Below, in pieces: positions 10,572 to 21,140 of a DNA stretch of 64,000 nt. The notes beneath the pieces are model-generated. The model did not search any database. It saw only the letters and a program-made list of their open reading frames with translations, and was not told the origin of the DNA. The stretch comes from Acanthosepion esculentum (Eukaryota; Mollusca; Cephalopoda; Sepiida; Sepiidae), in NCBI GenBank assembly GCA_964036315.1, contig OZ038492.1, positions 34,538,618 through 34,602,617 of the forward strand. Direction: 5' to 3'. The position numbers and the translations under genes were made by a program. Within the stretch, counting starts at the first letter, position 1, and each line of letters begins with the position of its first letter.

Positions 10572-10825
10572 TCACACTCCTCCCGGTCTTTTGAACAGAA
10601 GTAGAGGCTTATCCCTTATTTCCTGATTAGGATTGGGTTTAAGTCTACTTCAACTCCATACTTCTGACATCTCCACTTATTTTAAATTTTTTAAATATTT
10701 CTTTTTTCCCCATTAGGAGTAGATAGGTTTGCCTATTGTCCGGCTCACGTTCCTGCCTGGTCTTTTGAACAGGAGTAGAGTTTTATTCCTTGTTTCCTGA
10801 TTAGGATTGGGTTTCCGGCCCCTTC
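10572..10825. repeat. Direct repeat pair, about 65 bp each
   Basis: 'ggtcttttgaacag', 'agtagag' and 'cctgattaggattgggttt' occur in the same order at about 10585-10640 and 10760-10820. The next block, 'tagtggcattattgccttg', has a relative at 25.94 kb. Confidence 0.75.
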
Positions 10826-11074
10826 TAAAGTCTTCTCATTCTCTTTCACACCTTGCATCTTAGTGGCATTATTGCCTTGCCTGGAGTGAATTGATTAAAA
10901 CAAAATCTTGGTGTCCTAGTATTTACTTTGTTTCTCGAACGTTTTCAAAGGTGTTTTTGTCGTCATGGGCAGGGACATCTATTAGAAGACATATTATTAA
11001 TTTCCTCTCAGTAATTTCCACCTTAATACAATTGTTTAAGATTATTGTTTTTATTTCCTCTGCTCTCTCCTACA

Positions 11075-11127
11075 TCATCATCATCATGATCATCATCATG
11101 ATCATCATCATCATCATCATCATCTTC
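11075..11127. repeat. (CAT)n microsatellite
   Basis: Imperfect CAT/ATC triplets interrupted by gatc. Confidence 0.95.
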
Positions 11128-11149
11128 TAGACTTTCCTATTCTATTCGT

Positions 11150-11535
11150 CTCATCCTAGGCATGACGATAAACTACATCGGGCAGCTAGGCCTCTGATCG
11201 GGAGATTGGAGGTTTTGAGGAGATGTAGAACCTGTTAAGGTACCAGCTATGGGTAAATAGTGAACTCCGCAAGCAAAAATCAACAGAAAATCTTTATAGC
11301 AAAATAACCAACAATACATTTGTATAGTAAAATTACCAGCAATAATTTTTTTATGAAAACATATGCATTTTGCAGTGAAATTACCAACAATACATTTTAT
11401 GATCTACACATTTCATATCTAAAAAACTTATCTTTTACCCTGAAAGTATGAAATTATTTGCAAATTATTTTGATTTCGACATAAAATAATCCATATAGAT
11501 TAATATGCCGCTAAATAAAATGACCCAATCGATAT
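11150..11535 (+). repeat. Dispersed repeat, parent family of the 181-bp satellite
   Basis: The order is 'catgacgataaactacatc', 'ggcctctgatcgggagattg', 'gaggttttgagg', 'taccagctatgggtaaatag', 'gtgaactccgcaagcaaaaa', then 'accagcaataat'-type blocks, 'taccctgaaagtat' and 'taatatgccgctaaa'. The central blocks correspond to the monomer of the array at 44.5-52 kb. The tail blocks correspond to the sequence at its right edge. Another copy at 55.5 kb is longer, and a reverse copy lies at 35.6-36.0 kb. No coding region was found. Confidence 0.75.
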
Positions 11536-11539
11536 TATT

Positions 11540-12215
11540 CCATTCATCTTCATTGCATGTTTAATCTCTTTTCTCGTTTTCATCTTTCTTTTCTTTTCTT
11601 TTCTTCTTTATTTACTTTCTTTTCTTTTCTTTTCTTTTCTCAATATTTATCATTTTTGCCCTCTCTTCTTTATTCAACTGTTTCTTTTTCTCCAAAGTTT
11701 TCGCATTGAAAGTGTATTTGTTTCTTTCCACTGTTTCTTCTCTTTCAATCAGCACGACGACGCCGACGACGACGACAGCGACAGCAACAGCGGCGGGTTC
11801 TTCCTTCTTCTTCTTCTTCTTCTTCTTCTTCTTCTTCTTCTTCTTCTTCTTCTTCTTCTTCTTCTTCTTCTTCTTCATTGTCGTCGTTGTTTTCTTCTTC
11901 TTCTTCTTCTTCTTCTTCTTCTTCTTCTTCTTCTTCTTCGTTGCAGTCGTCGTCTTCTTCGTCGTCTACTTTTTCTTCGATGTCGTCTTCTTCTTGTCGT
12001 AGTCGCCGTTATCGTCTTCTTTTTCGTTGTCGTCGTCGTCTTCTTCTTTTTCTTCTTCGTTGTCGTCTTCTTGTTGTAGTCACCGTCGTCTTCTTCTTTG
12101 TCGTCGTCTCCTTCTCCTCCTCCTCCTCCTTCTCCTCCTCCTTCTCCTCCTCCTTCTCTTCCTCCTCCTCCTTCTCCTCCTCCTTCTTCTTCTTCGTTGT
12201 CGTCGTCGTCTACTC
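11540..12215. repeat. Pyrimidine-rich TTC/TCC/GTC tract
   Basis: A TTTTC-rich lead-in is followed by (TTC)n from about 11800, with GTC, TCC and TTTTC variants to about 12215. One strand is almost pure pyrimidine over several hundred bases. The poly-F, poly-S, poly-K and poly-L frames are repeat translations. Confidence 0.97.
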
Positions 12216-13144
12216 CTTCATTATATGTTTTCTTATCCTGTAATTATCTGCGTTTTTTTTCTCACCTTGTTGTTGTTTTGCTGTTTTCGTTCTTGTTCTT
12301 GTTGCTTCCATTTTCTTTTTCTTTACACTTCATCAACTTCAAGAACACCATTCCCATGTTCGTTTCCTTGTACCGCAACACCAGAGGCCTAAAGTCGTCA
12401 CCATTATCACTAGCATTCTGATTACCGTTGTTTTCTCCTCCCCTCCATATCAAAATTAGCCTGGGAGATTCTATTTGTAACACTGTTTTCTTCTTTCTTG
12501 CCCATCTTTCCCGTTATCGTATTCACTATAATCCTTTTTCATTTTCTCTTATACTTAGTGTACTCGAGGTGAAGCCTGTAGACAGGGAGAATTACAGAAC
12601 CCGGTCGGCAGGCGGGAATGTTGCCAAGGGAAGCCATAGAGACAATCTCAGCGACTTCAACCTTCTGACCTCCTCCTCTGCACGACACTGACATGATTGA
12701 ATGAGAGCGGCTGGCCACCTACCGATTTTCACTTAGCCCATCCCCTATAAGAATAGGCTCTAAACAAGAGAAAGTAACATGTTTGAATGGAATCGAGGCG
12801 ATAACAGTTTCTATTAGCGTGAAAACAATTCTTTGGAGACCAAGAGGCAACAATCAGTCCTAGTGAAATATATGAGAACTACTTTTCACTTTCTCTCTAA
12901 ATATATCTCGCATAATTTCTGATAACATTTTCTGTTAGCAACAAACAATTCTTTTGAGATCATGAAGGAACTGACACGCGCCGAGAATATTTCAGCTCGC
13001 GCAAATACTTATTTAATTTCTCTACGTCTTATAGGTAAAGGGACGAAGCACCATTATTTTTGTTTTACAGTTCAATCTATACAAGGCTCGAGAGCTACTC
13101 GAGGTAAAGGGTTACGGAGTACGAGACACAGTTTATACGGATAG
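12216..13144. other. Unassigned stretch
   Basis: No shared repeat, domain or tRNA-like box was recognised in this stretch. Confidence 0.35.
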
Positions 13145-13480
13145 GTGGATAGGATAACGATTAACTCTAGACATGAACAGGTTAAGATTGTAGTGTTCGG
13201 GAAAACAACCTCTTGGGAGTCGGTTCCACAAAGCAGTGGTTCGGGGGAAGAAACTGTTCGAATGGAACTGAATTCTCACCAATGGAATACCGAGGGAATG
13301 ATGATGATCTCCTACAATGTGAGTGGCATGGCGGGTCCTAGCGGTGAAGGTTAGAACTGGTGGAACTAAGGAATGTCGTTTGTCTGAGCATTTTCCGAGG
13401 AAGTAGCGATAAAGCAGTGAGAGGCTTGTTACATTTCGTCTGTGAGGGAGGAGTTGCAGGGTGGAAAAGGATTTGTCATG
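13145..13480 (-). pseudogene. LINE C-terminal fragment ('LWNRLP' family)
   Basis: The reverse strand contains the end of a LINE ORF2: LLYRYF, then a block with HATHI, then NSF..., a diverged ALWNRLP and a tail equivalent to NLNLFK. The same ending is repeated at 16.6, 16.9, 28.5, 52.8, 53.7 and 59.9 kb. Intact relatives read SLLYRYFHGKCS ... ALWNRLPRGCFP ... FKSRVNRYL. This copy has stops and shifts and only about 110 codons' worth remain. Confidence 0.75.
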
Positions 13481-13611
13481 ACACGGAGACGCCTTTAGTC
13501 TCTATCGAGACTCGAATTCAAAATAAGACATTATTGTCATAAAAGAATTCTTTTTGACCGGCATTTGTTTTACAATTACATGCCGGTTCATAATCAGTGA
13601 CCTCGGACAAG

Positions 13612-13707
13612 CATAGCATATGATGTTTTGTTGTTTCCATCGAATTAAACAAAAGACACCTGTCTTTTGTTTAATTCGATGTAAACAACAAAACATCATA
13701 TGCTATG
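13612..13707. repeat. Near-perfect 47-bp-arm palindrome
   Basis: The arms 13612-13658 and 13661-13707 are reverse complements apart from one position, with a two-base centre. The DNA could extrude a cruciform or the RNA could form a long hairpin. No transposon family was recognised, and the flanks 13560-13611 and 13708-13740 do not extend the symmetry. Confidence 0.95.
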
Positions 13708-13779
13708 ATGTTTAACAACAACGAACAATAACAACAAAACTTAAATGAACAAAGCTCTACGCAAGGTATGGGCTGTGCT

Positions 13780-14027
13780 TGTTAAAATTAGAGTTTGGAT
13801 TGCATTGGACAGATGGTGCACCAAGGATTTTGTTGATTTTTTTCTTGAGTTCTTTTCTTTATCAGACCCAAAGCTCCAACCACAACGGAAACAGTCTTAG
13901 TTTTTCTGCTTCCATCTCCAGTTCTTTGTATTTGTTTAGTGTTTACAAAACCACAGCAGAGATATTTTTGTCACTCTTTTCTTTTCTGTCTTTAATAACA
14001 ATGTCTGGCCGATTTGTTTGTATTGGT
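13780..14027 (-). pseudogene. LINE RT C-terminal fragment, left copy
   Basis: The reverse frames give TKTVSVVVGALGLIKKRTQE and then INKILGAPS. The first phrase (KTVPVVVGALG-I-KG) is characteristic of a LINE reverse transcriptase C-terminal region. The sequence is a diverged direct copy of 14640-15010. The two lie on either side of the pyrimidine tract. Confidence 0.75.
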
Positions 14028-14638
14028 CTTCTTCTTCTTCTTCTTCTTCTTCTTCTTCTTCTTCTTCTTCTTCTTTTCTACTACTTCTTCTTTTTCTTCT
14101 TCTTTTTCTTCTTTTTCTTCTTCTTCTTTTTCTTTTCCTTCTTCTTCTTCTTTTTCTTCTTCTTCTTTCTCTTCTTTTTCTTCTTCTTCCTCCTCTTTTT
14201 CTTCTTCTTCTTTTTCTTCTTTTTTCTTCTTCTTCTTCTTCTTCTTCTTCTTCTTTTTCTTCTTTTTCTTCTTCTTTTTCTTTTTCTTCTTTTTCTTCTA
14301 CTTCTTTTTCTTCTTTTTCTTCTTCTTTTTCTTTTTCTTCTTCTTCTTTTTCTTCTTCTTCTTTTTCTTTTTCTTCTTTCTTCTTCTTCTTCTTCTTCTT
14401 GTTCTTCTTCCTCCTCTTGTTCTTGTTCTTGTTCTTCTTCTTCTTCTTGTTCTTCTTCTTGTTCTTCCTCCTCCTCTTGTTGTTGTTGTTGTTCTTCTTC
14501 TTCTTCTTCTTCCTCCTCCTCCTCTTGTTCTTCTTGTTCTTGTTCATGTTGTTGTTGTTGTTGTTCTTCTTCTTCTTGTTCTTCTTGTTCTTCTTCTTCT
14601 TCTTCTTCTTCTTCTTCTTCTTCTTCTTCTTCTTCTTC
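14028..14638. repeat. (TTC)n-derived pyrimidine tract
   Basis: About 610 bp of TTC with TTTTTC, TCC and TTG variants; the reverse strand is nearly pure purine. The 200-290 residue frames over it are low-complexity artefacts. Confidence 0.98.
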
Positions 14639-14639
14639 A

Positions 14640-15010
14640 AAGGATATGCGCTGTGCCTATTAAAAGGATTATTTTGATTTCCTGCAAAGATGTTTCAGCA
14701 GGGATTTTGTTGATTTCTTCTTGAGTTCCTCTCTTTATCAGATCCAAAGCTCCAACCACAACAGTCTTAGTTTTGATGTGAAATATTTCTTTTATTTCCA
14801 TCTCCCGGTCGTTGTATTTGCTTAGTTTTTCAAAAATCGTGGCAGAGATGTTTTTGTTCCTTGATCGGCTCATGTAAATTAGTGTGCAAACGTTTTTTTA
14901 ATCTTTGATATTAACATCTGGGCGATTTGTTCGTATTGTTTTATCTGTGCTGATAAAAAACAATACCAGAGGATGGTACCATCTTCTCCCTCAACTACAG
15001 ATTCAGATGG
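14640..15010 (-). pseudogene. LINE RT C-terminal fragment, right copy
   Basis: The reverse strand starts with a TDKTIRTNRPDV-like segment. It continues NISATIFEKLSKYNDREMEI, then KTKTVVVGALDLIKRGTQEE, INKIPAETSLQE and LLIGTAHIL. In intact LINEs the order is ANRPDIVV, then KEFEKLSKYKDLEIE, then KTVPVVVGALG, then TAHILR. About 78 codons remain open (14873 to 14637), with shifts upstream. It parallels 13780-14027. Confidence 0.8.
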
Positions 15011-15552
15011 TGTTCATATCAGTTTGCATCTGTTTTGATCCTATATTGATGACAGATCTTCCAATGCAGATATTGACCTACCCGGTCAGAATAGTTTTTT
15101 GTGCTCATTGGACGTGAGTATTGAGCATACTGAGCTAATGTGATCAGTAGTTTCAATGTATTTGTCACAGAAGTGACATATTGTGTCCATAATATTATGT
15201 AAGATATTAGCTTGGTAGTTGCGCGTAAGCAGGCCCCTGATCCAGTGCAGCAACATAAACCCTTTTCTCTCACCCTTAAGTCTTGAACTCCTTAGTTATT
15301 TGTGTGTTGTGAATGGATCTATTGATTGATTAGGAGTCAGATCTAGATACTTGAAATGCCCTCAATCTGAGAAGGGAATTTAAGGTATTTCTAACTTGAT
15401 CTCACCTGAAAGGTCTAGCGCTACTTTTAACAAAGCCTATCATCACATAGCGCATTTGTCTGTGACGTATGTACCTTCTGCACGCATATCAAACTAATTT
15501 TCATAATGATATTTGTACTCCGGCGTCATTTTTTTGTAATGCTGCCATTTTA
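15011..15552. other. Unassigned stretch
   Basis: No shared repeat or gene recognised. Confidence 0.35.
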
Positions 15553-15822
15553 CCCTAGAACACTAACCATGGGTATATAGTACCCCGCGCAAATTTTCGT
15601 ATTTTTAATTACAATTTTCAGTACCAGATTTTCTTACCTAAATAATATGTTTTTTTCAGTTCCTATTAATGTTACCCCAAAGTAAAAAGTTTGAAGTGCC
15701 TGCATGTTAAATATTTCAAATAAAGATTTATATTTGATATTTTTTTGATATTTTCAAAATCGGGTATGATATACCCATGGTTAGTAGTGGTGTAACTTTA
15801 ATTGATGGTTAGTGTTCTAGGG
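15553..15822. mobile_element. piggyBac-like MITE
   Basis: A perfect 18-bp terminal inverted repeat starts CCCTAGAACACTAACCAT at 15553 and is mirrored at the right end (15805-15822). It is followed by TTAA at 15823-15826; the left flank reads TTTA, one base from TTAA. piggyBac elements insert at TTAA and their ends begin CCCT/CCCTAG, so the class fits. At 270 bp with no coding frame it would need a transposase in trans. A second symmetric pair (gggtatatag and gatatacccatgg) lies just inside the ends. Confidence 0.85.
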
Positions 15823-15854
15823 TTAATATAATAATAATAATAACATTTTATTAC

Positions 15855-16334
15855 TGTTGTAACCTAGGGGAAGTTACTGAATAGAATAATCAAACGAAGG
15901 TTGGTAATGAACGATAATACTTAGAACAAGAACAACACATATAAGATTCGCCAGCGGCGCGTAGAAGTAGTCAACTGCTAGAAGTGAGTCAAGTGAATTC
16001 CACAATGAATCTTCATCTGCAGGATATCTAGAAACCGCCCCACGTGGTCAGATATGGCACAAGGCCGAATTTAATGAGGGGGAATTCCGAGCCCATAGGC
16101 TCGGCCAAAAATTCCCTGTAGACCTCGTATAAAACAGGGTCGGGTAGCTGTTTCCCAAGGCGAGACACTACCCTTCGACATAGACTCGTCCGGGAATCCT
16201 CTCTGCCCGAAGGAAGAGAGTTTGACCAGCACAGCTGGAAACGAATCTCCGACTGTAGACCAACATACAGTAATTACTACTGTATTTATGTGAATGGGGA
16301 TATACCCATAATCGTCCGTAGGTATGTTACAACA
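15855..16334 (-). mobile_element. Solo LTR
   Basis: The element begins TGTTGTAAC and ends GTTACAACA, a 9-bp perfect terminal inverted repeat in TG...CA form. It is flanked by the 4-bp direct repeat TTAC (15851-15854 and 16335-16338). Both are hallmarks of an integrated LTR that lost its interior by LTR-LTR recombination. Its GC-rich middle matches, in inverse orientation, the LTR at 54.69-55.12 kb ('ctctgccttcggg' and 'gagctcgg'-type blocks). That copy has a primer-binding site after its 3' end, so this one points to the reverse strand. A 4-bp target duplication would suit Ty3/gypsy elements. Confidence 0.85.
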
Positions 16335-16594
16335 TTACCAACGACTGTAATTTTGACAAACACCTTAAGGGGCACATTCTGAAAAAATATTCAGAATCTA
16401 CCGACATGTCGACCCTTAAAACGCTTGGGGATGCTTATGTAAGCCAATTATTAACTTCCGTGGGTATGAACAGAATGACAGAAGAGTTCCATAAGATTTA
16501 TACAAATCTGTTTGATTAATTCCTCTTATCGACTAATCAACTAACGGAAAATTTCAAGATGAACAAGATCACCATTATGTTAAGCATGTTTCAG

Positions 16595-16870
16595 TTACAT
16601 GCCTTCGCGCGTTTCATTCGTTTTGACGCGTTCATTACCAGTACAGCTGTTTGAAGGGAACTGACTTCTCAATAATGGAATATCGAGGAAATGGTGATAG
16701 TTTCCTACAATGTGAGTAGCATGGCGGTTCTTAGCGGTGAAGGTTAGAACTAGTGGAACTAAGGAATGTCGTTTGTGTGAAAATTTCCGATGGAAGTAAC
16801 GATAGAGCAGTGAGAGGCTTATTATATCTCGTCTGTGAGGGAGGATTTGCAGGGTGGAAAAGGATTTATC
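16595..16870 (-). pseudogene. LINE C-terminal fragment, 'LWNRLP' family, copy 1 of a tandem pair
   Basis: The reverse frame gives LLYRYFHRKFSHKRHSLVPL, then LTFTAKNRHATHIVGNYHH and FLDIPLLRSQF, and then diverges. It is in frame with the next copy upstream on the reverse strand, giving one 175-codon open frame (17122-16595) made from two partial LINE ends. Confidence 0.85.
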
Positions 16871-16879
16871 ACCCACAAG

Positions 16880-17180
16880 GATTAAGATTGTAGTGATTGG
16901 GGAAAAACATCCTCTTGGGAGACGGTTCCACAGAGCACTGGTTTGCCGGGAGAAGATACTCGGGTGGAACTTACTTCTCACCAATGGAATATGAAGAGGA
17001 TGAGGGTAGTTCGCTTTTATGTGTGTATCATAGCGGGTCTTAGCCGTGAAGGTTAGAATTGGTAGACATAAGGAGTGTAGTATGTCTGAGCACTTTCCAT
17101 GGAAATAGCGATAGAGTAGCAAGAGGCTTGTGATATTTTGTATGTGAGAATGGGGTTGTAGAGTGGAAAATAATGTATCA
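16880..17180 (-). pseudogene. LINE C-terminal fragment, 'LWNRLP' family, copy 2
   Basis: The reverse frame gives LLYRYFHGKCSDILHSL, LTFTAKTRYDTHIKANYPH, LHIPLVRSKFHPS, TSALWNRLPRGCF and a degraded NLNLF tail. This is the terminus of a non-LTR retrotransposon polyprotein; palm and endonuclease are absent. It is the better preserved of the tandem pair. Confidence 0.85.
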
Positions 17181-17394
17181 CCCTCAAGAACGAGGAGACT
17201 GGAAAGTGAGGACTGAGCAGCTGTTGCCCAAATGTGGCAGCATCACCCCATACTAGAATAGTTAAATAAAATCTCTCAGAAACCATTGTCCTTATTGGCG
17301 AAGAAGTTTAACCTTCTACTGCGAGCATTTTAAAAGTTTTTTTATTTTTTAAAGGTTTTTGTTTTTGCTTCTGTAGCTCCAGGCCACGGTATTC

Positions 17395-17580
17395 AATAAA
17401 AGATGGTCCTCGTTAGTAACTTAGGTTTCATTAACGTTTAGAAAACTCAAGACTTGTTATGTCGATGTTGTCAATCTTCACCGGGTAGCAAAAATAGGAA
17501 ATTCAGAGCTGAGACATTACACTTTCTTTGATTCGTTATTAATTATCAGTATTGCACTAACAAAATTTCGCTATGATGTG
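17395..17580 (+). repeat. Dispersed repeat, relative of 8.93-9.1 kb
   Basis: It shares 'atggtcctcgttagtaac', 'aggtttcattaacg', 'gttatgtcgatgttgtcaat', 'gggtagcaaa' and 'actttctttgatt' with 8.93-9.07 kb, but lacks the 63-bp expansion. Confidence 0.7.
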
Positions 17581-17804
17581 CCGTTATTGCTGTGCTATGT
17601 CAACAAACTGAAAACATGCGAAACAATTTATTATGCAGATATTACTACATAAGTTGCCGGAATTATTTTTTCACATCTTCCTTATTAATTTTGAGCAGTT
17701 TATGTTTCATCTTAACTTTTTTTTGTGTTTCATTGCAGTGATCTGGTTCTTTTACAAAATGAAACAAAAATAGTATGATTGATAAATTAGTCAAAAATAG
17801 AAAA

Positions 17805-18060
17805 GCGTGAAAAATGCTTCATCTAAAGTCTTCAAGCATATGGATTTATAGGCTTCAACAAATAAGGCTCAATACAATAAAATCTGTCGAATCTTTTACA
17901 TACCTAAGAAGCGAAATACGAACCACAGAGAACAATAAAGATGGCACTGAACCAATTCTTGCTTCTAGCAAGATTTCAATTCGCACTTCCATTGGGATAG
18001 GTCAAAATTTATGTGCGACATCTCAAGCATTTCAGACAAGGGATTGTCAATAGAGCAAAA
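17805..18060 (+). pseudogene. Probable LINE RT fragment
   Basis: The open frame contains TIKSVESFTYLRSEI, which resembles the FTYLGS segment following the RT palm in several LINEs, and then PILASSKIS. The rest is not diagnostic. An unrelated short frame is possible. Confidence 0.45.
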
Positions 18061-18322
18061 CAATAAATTAACACAATTAATTCTGGGTGCAATTATTCTA
18101 TGACCATCGAATTTGTTTTCATCTTATTTGCTCTTAAAAACGACAGAGAAATTAACTTTGATTCAAATGGTTCTCTGAACGGTGAGAATAAACATTGCAA
18201 TATTGACTAAATCTAGTCTTATGACTGAATAATAATTACATGAATGCAGAATATAGAATCATCCTCTCTTTTACAGAATCTTTTTTTGCTTGACGAAGAC
18301 TTTTCATTAGTCTTTTCCCAAA

Positions 18323-18323
<1 letters not shown>

Positions 18324-18374
<51 letters not shown>
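18324..18374. repeat. (TA)n microsatellite
   Basis: About 25 uninterrupted TA units. Confidence 0.97.
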
Positions 18375-18378
<4 letters not shown>

Positions 18379-18435
18379 TTTATTTAAAAATTGTAACATA
18401 AATATGTTATAAAATCACTACAAAAATAGGCATTT

Positions 18436-18480
18436 TGTTTCAACACCTCCGGTGTCTTATCAAGTGATGATGTTGAATTC
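18436..18480 (-). other. Degenerate hammerhead-like hairpin
   Basis: The reverse strand has a perfect 5-bp stem (acacc/ggtgt) between a TTGATAA sequence and TTGAAAC. The layout resembles a hammerhead stem II between CTGATGA and GAAAC, but the first core block has lost key bases. I treat it as a decayed or coincidental relative. Confidence 0.25.
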
Positions 18481-19216
18481 TATTTTTTTTTCAAACATAC
18501 TTGGTTGAATGATATCGAGAGTTTCTAACCAATTTTTTTATTAACTTTTCCAAATTTCTGAATTTGTTATTTTATATAATCGGTAAATTTACCAAAGTTC
18601 ACTTTTATTTTTTGTTTTTTCTTTTGAGTACTTTCGAATGTTGATACATCTGTTTTCAAGGATTGTGTTTTGTGTTACAGTTTTTTGGTTAATTCCGGCG
18701 TTTCTCATTTACTGGAACTAATTTCAAATCACTGAAAGTCAAACTGAATTTTTATGTGTATTTTATTTTTTATTTCATACACATCTCACTATACGGTGCG
18801 TTATTGAGAAAGATGCTTACATTAATTTAATACGAGAGAATTTGAAAGATTGTCTAAAGGTAAATCTCTTTTGTGTTCGTTGATGCGGGTTTTTAGATCA
18901 CATGATGTCTCTCCTACGTAAATATTTTGGATTGTAGACTATTTGATAGATACCGGCCATTTGAATTAGTGCTGGATTAATTTTTCTTCCTAATTATATG
19001 CCCAATTGTCGTATTATAGAAGAACAAATCTGGTCATAACTTTGATTTTACTAACGTCCCTAATTAAAAAAAGAACATAATTCTTTAAGGAGAAAATATT
19101 TTGAAAGATTAATAATAATATTATCACCAACTATACAAACAAGCCTAACAATGCCATTCATTTTTGAATCCATTCTTAAATAATCTAACTTATGTTTATG
19201 TAATACAGATGATACA

Positions 19217-19217
<1 letters not shown>
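18481..19217. other. Unassigned AT-rich stretch
   Basis: No gene or shared repeat recognised. Confidence 0.35.
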
Positions 19218-19273
<56 letters not shown>

Positions 19274-19352
19274 TAGATTATATACATACATACATACATA
19301 CATACATACACATACACACACACATATGTGTGTGTGTGTGCATATATATAGA
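19218..19352. repeat. (TA)n plus (TACA)n and CA/TG microsatellite
   Basis: TA units run to 19269, followed by about seven TACA units and an alternating CA then TG patch with a weak self-complementary centre. Confidence 0.95.
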
Positions 19353-20455
19353 AAAATAGGAAAGAACACATTAGGTAAATAATCCGAAGTTCTTTAGTAT
19401 TTTTTTATTTTTTAAAAACACAGTGCTCAATACAAAAGTAGAGACTAAATTATAATTATTTAAAAAAATATGATTCTTTCGCTACATAAGAGTTATCATG
19501 TTTCAAAAACAAGAGCTAAAAACCTCAATATAATTATTAAAATTAAATTGAATTAAAGTATCAAGCTCTTTTTCATCTTCAAGTGAAATTTATAAAGTCT
19601 TACCTGATCCAAGGAGTTAAAGTTTTGTATTCATATATATTAATCAATCAGCGCAGATTTTTTGAAATTTTCAGACGATAAAAATTTCTTAAAATATTAA
19701 ATTTTATAGGCATACTTCAGAATATGATAAACAATATTTTCCCTCCTTAAAAAGGATATTTAAAAATTGGGGAAAAATTTGTTAACCAATAAATTCGAGA
19801 TAAATAAATCTAATATTTAAAAAAAATCTGGAGCTGATATTTTTATTATAAATATGATCAATTCTTGTTCGCTAACTAGTCTTTCAGTTAACCTTTGACC
19901 AGGGTGTTTGTTCGTTCGTTGATTGCACAAACAAAACTGAAATTCTCACAATTAATTACATCTTTTGCATACTTAGCGATATTGACAGATTAAAGGAAAA
20001 CATACAGACTAAGCTCGTTTACGATGGTCACCAGCTTTCTCAGACTGCTGTAATTTATACACACAGGTAAAACAACTCAAATCCGTGCCACATACATTCT
20101 AACATAGATAAGCGCTTTCTGTTTTTGCTATAGTAACACAATTCATTTGTTTGTACAGTAAAAACACGATACACAAAATAATCTGTGTGAAGTTGTTCGC
20201 AAAGAATCTTTGTAATTCATTACTTTCAACCTGAAAGAAAAATACTACGCAAATAATAAACAAAATTATTGAAATTTGTAGAGCCGTGTTTGAAGATTCA
20301 CTTATTTATTAGCTTAAACACGCACAAACCGCTATGTATGTATTTATGCATGTATGTATGTATATATGTATCCAGGTAAAATGAGAACAAACGGAATATA
20401 ATGCAACAATACGTAACATATAATTTAAAAGAGGGCTCAATACAGAGTAGAGCTA

Positions 20456-20458
<3 letters not shown>
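19353..20458. other. Unassigned AT-rich stretch
   Basis: No recognisable gene. A TATG/CATG-rich patch sits at about 20334-20370. Confidence 0.35.

Positions 20459-20532
<74 letters not shown>
20459..20532. repeat. (TA)n microsatellite with one TG interruption
   Basis: TA units broken once by tgta at about 20499. Confidence 0.97.
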
Positions 20533-20537
<5 letters not shown>

Positions 20538-20613
20538 ACGTATATTGTTATATTTAACAACAGACAACAAATGTCTATTATGTTAGATCAAGTGCCATTC
20601 TAAAAATATATAT

Positions 20614-21140
20614 TTGAATAATGATATACATAAGATATACTTCGTGTCCGATGAGCTAGTCAAATACGTAAGCAGCACTAGTAGCAATCCTAGCCTTGAT
20701 GATCAAAAATGTAATTGTCGGAAAGTTACCCTTTGTCCTATGAACGGTAAATGCATGTATAAAGGAGTTAAAACGATAAGGCTAGCGTCAAGCACAATGC
20801 CCAGATTAAATTTCATTTCAGATCTACCGCTAATAATTGAAAAAAAGCTTTTCTATCATCAGAAAATGACCCTTAGCAACAAAAAATATGCAAACGCCAC
20901 ACCACTCTCAGTTTTATTAGAGTATCAAAACAGATCGCTACACACCTCATGTAAATTGGGAATTCGTAGGCCAAAAAAAAAAACATTTTCCGGCAGGGAG
21001 CGATGCAACCTATGTCTATTATAAAAAATGAATTCTCAAAAATGTTAGCAATGTAAGCCTACTTAATGAGCGGAACGAACTCATGATCGCCTGCAGGGCA
21101 CAGAAAATCGTTTCTCTTAAAATACTGGAAGCCAGATTAA
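20614..21140 (+). pseudogene. Penelope-like element, GIY-YIG endonuclease region
   Basis: The open frame at 20614-21024 contains CNCRKVTLCPMNGKCMYKGV, the Cys-rich linker that precedes GIY-YIG in endonuclease-bearing Penelope-like retroelements (usually CNCR...CPLNGKC). Later segments also fit: an HHQK-like block, LSVLLEYQN in the position of LSKEYW, RPKKKTFSGRERCNLCL, and, past one stop, VSNVSLLNERNELMIACRA (usually LLNKRSELISKCRH). The first GIY half, normally VYKATV, is mutated to IRLAS. The RT is missing, so the copy is truncated at its 5' side. Stops at 21022 and beyond show it is dead. A long TA tract lies about 80 bp to its left. Confidence 0.85.

Noticed and set aside
11612..12421. 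Several overlapping 90-120 residue frames
   Set aside because: Same cause: pyrimidine triplet repeat.
13779..14724. Frames of 219-294 residues over the TTC tract
   Set aside because: Poly-F/L/S/K low-complexity reads of a microsatellite present in all frames; not a protein.
18436..18480. Full hammerhead ribozyme
   Set aside because: The stem between the two blocks is perfect, but the CTGATGA core is altered and no cleavage triplet or stem I could be placed.
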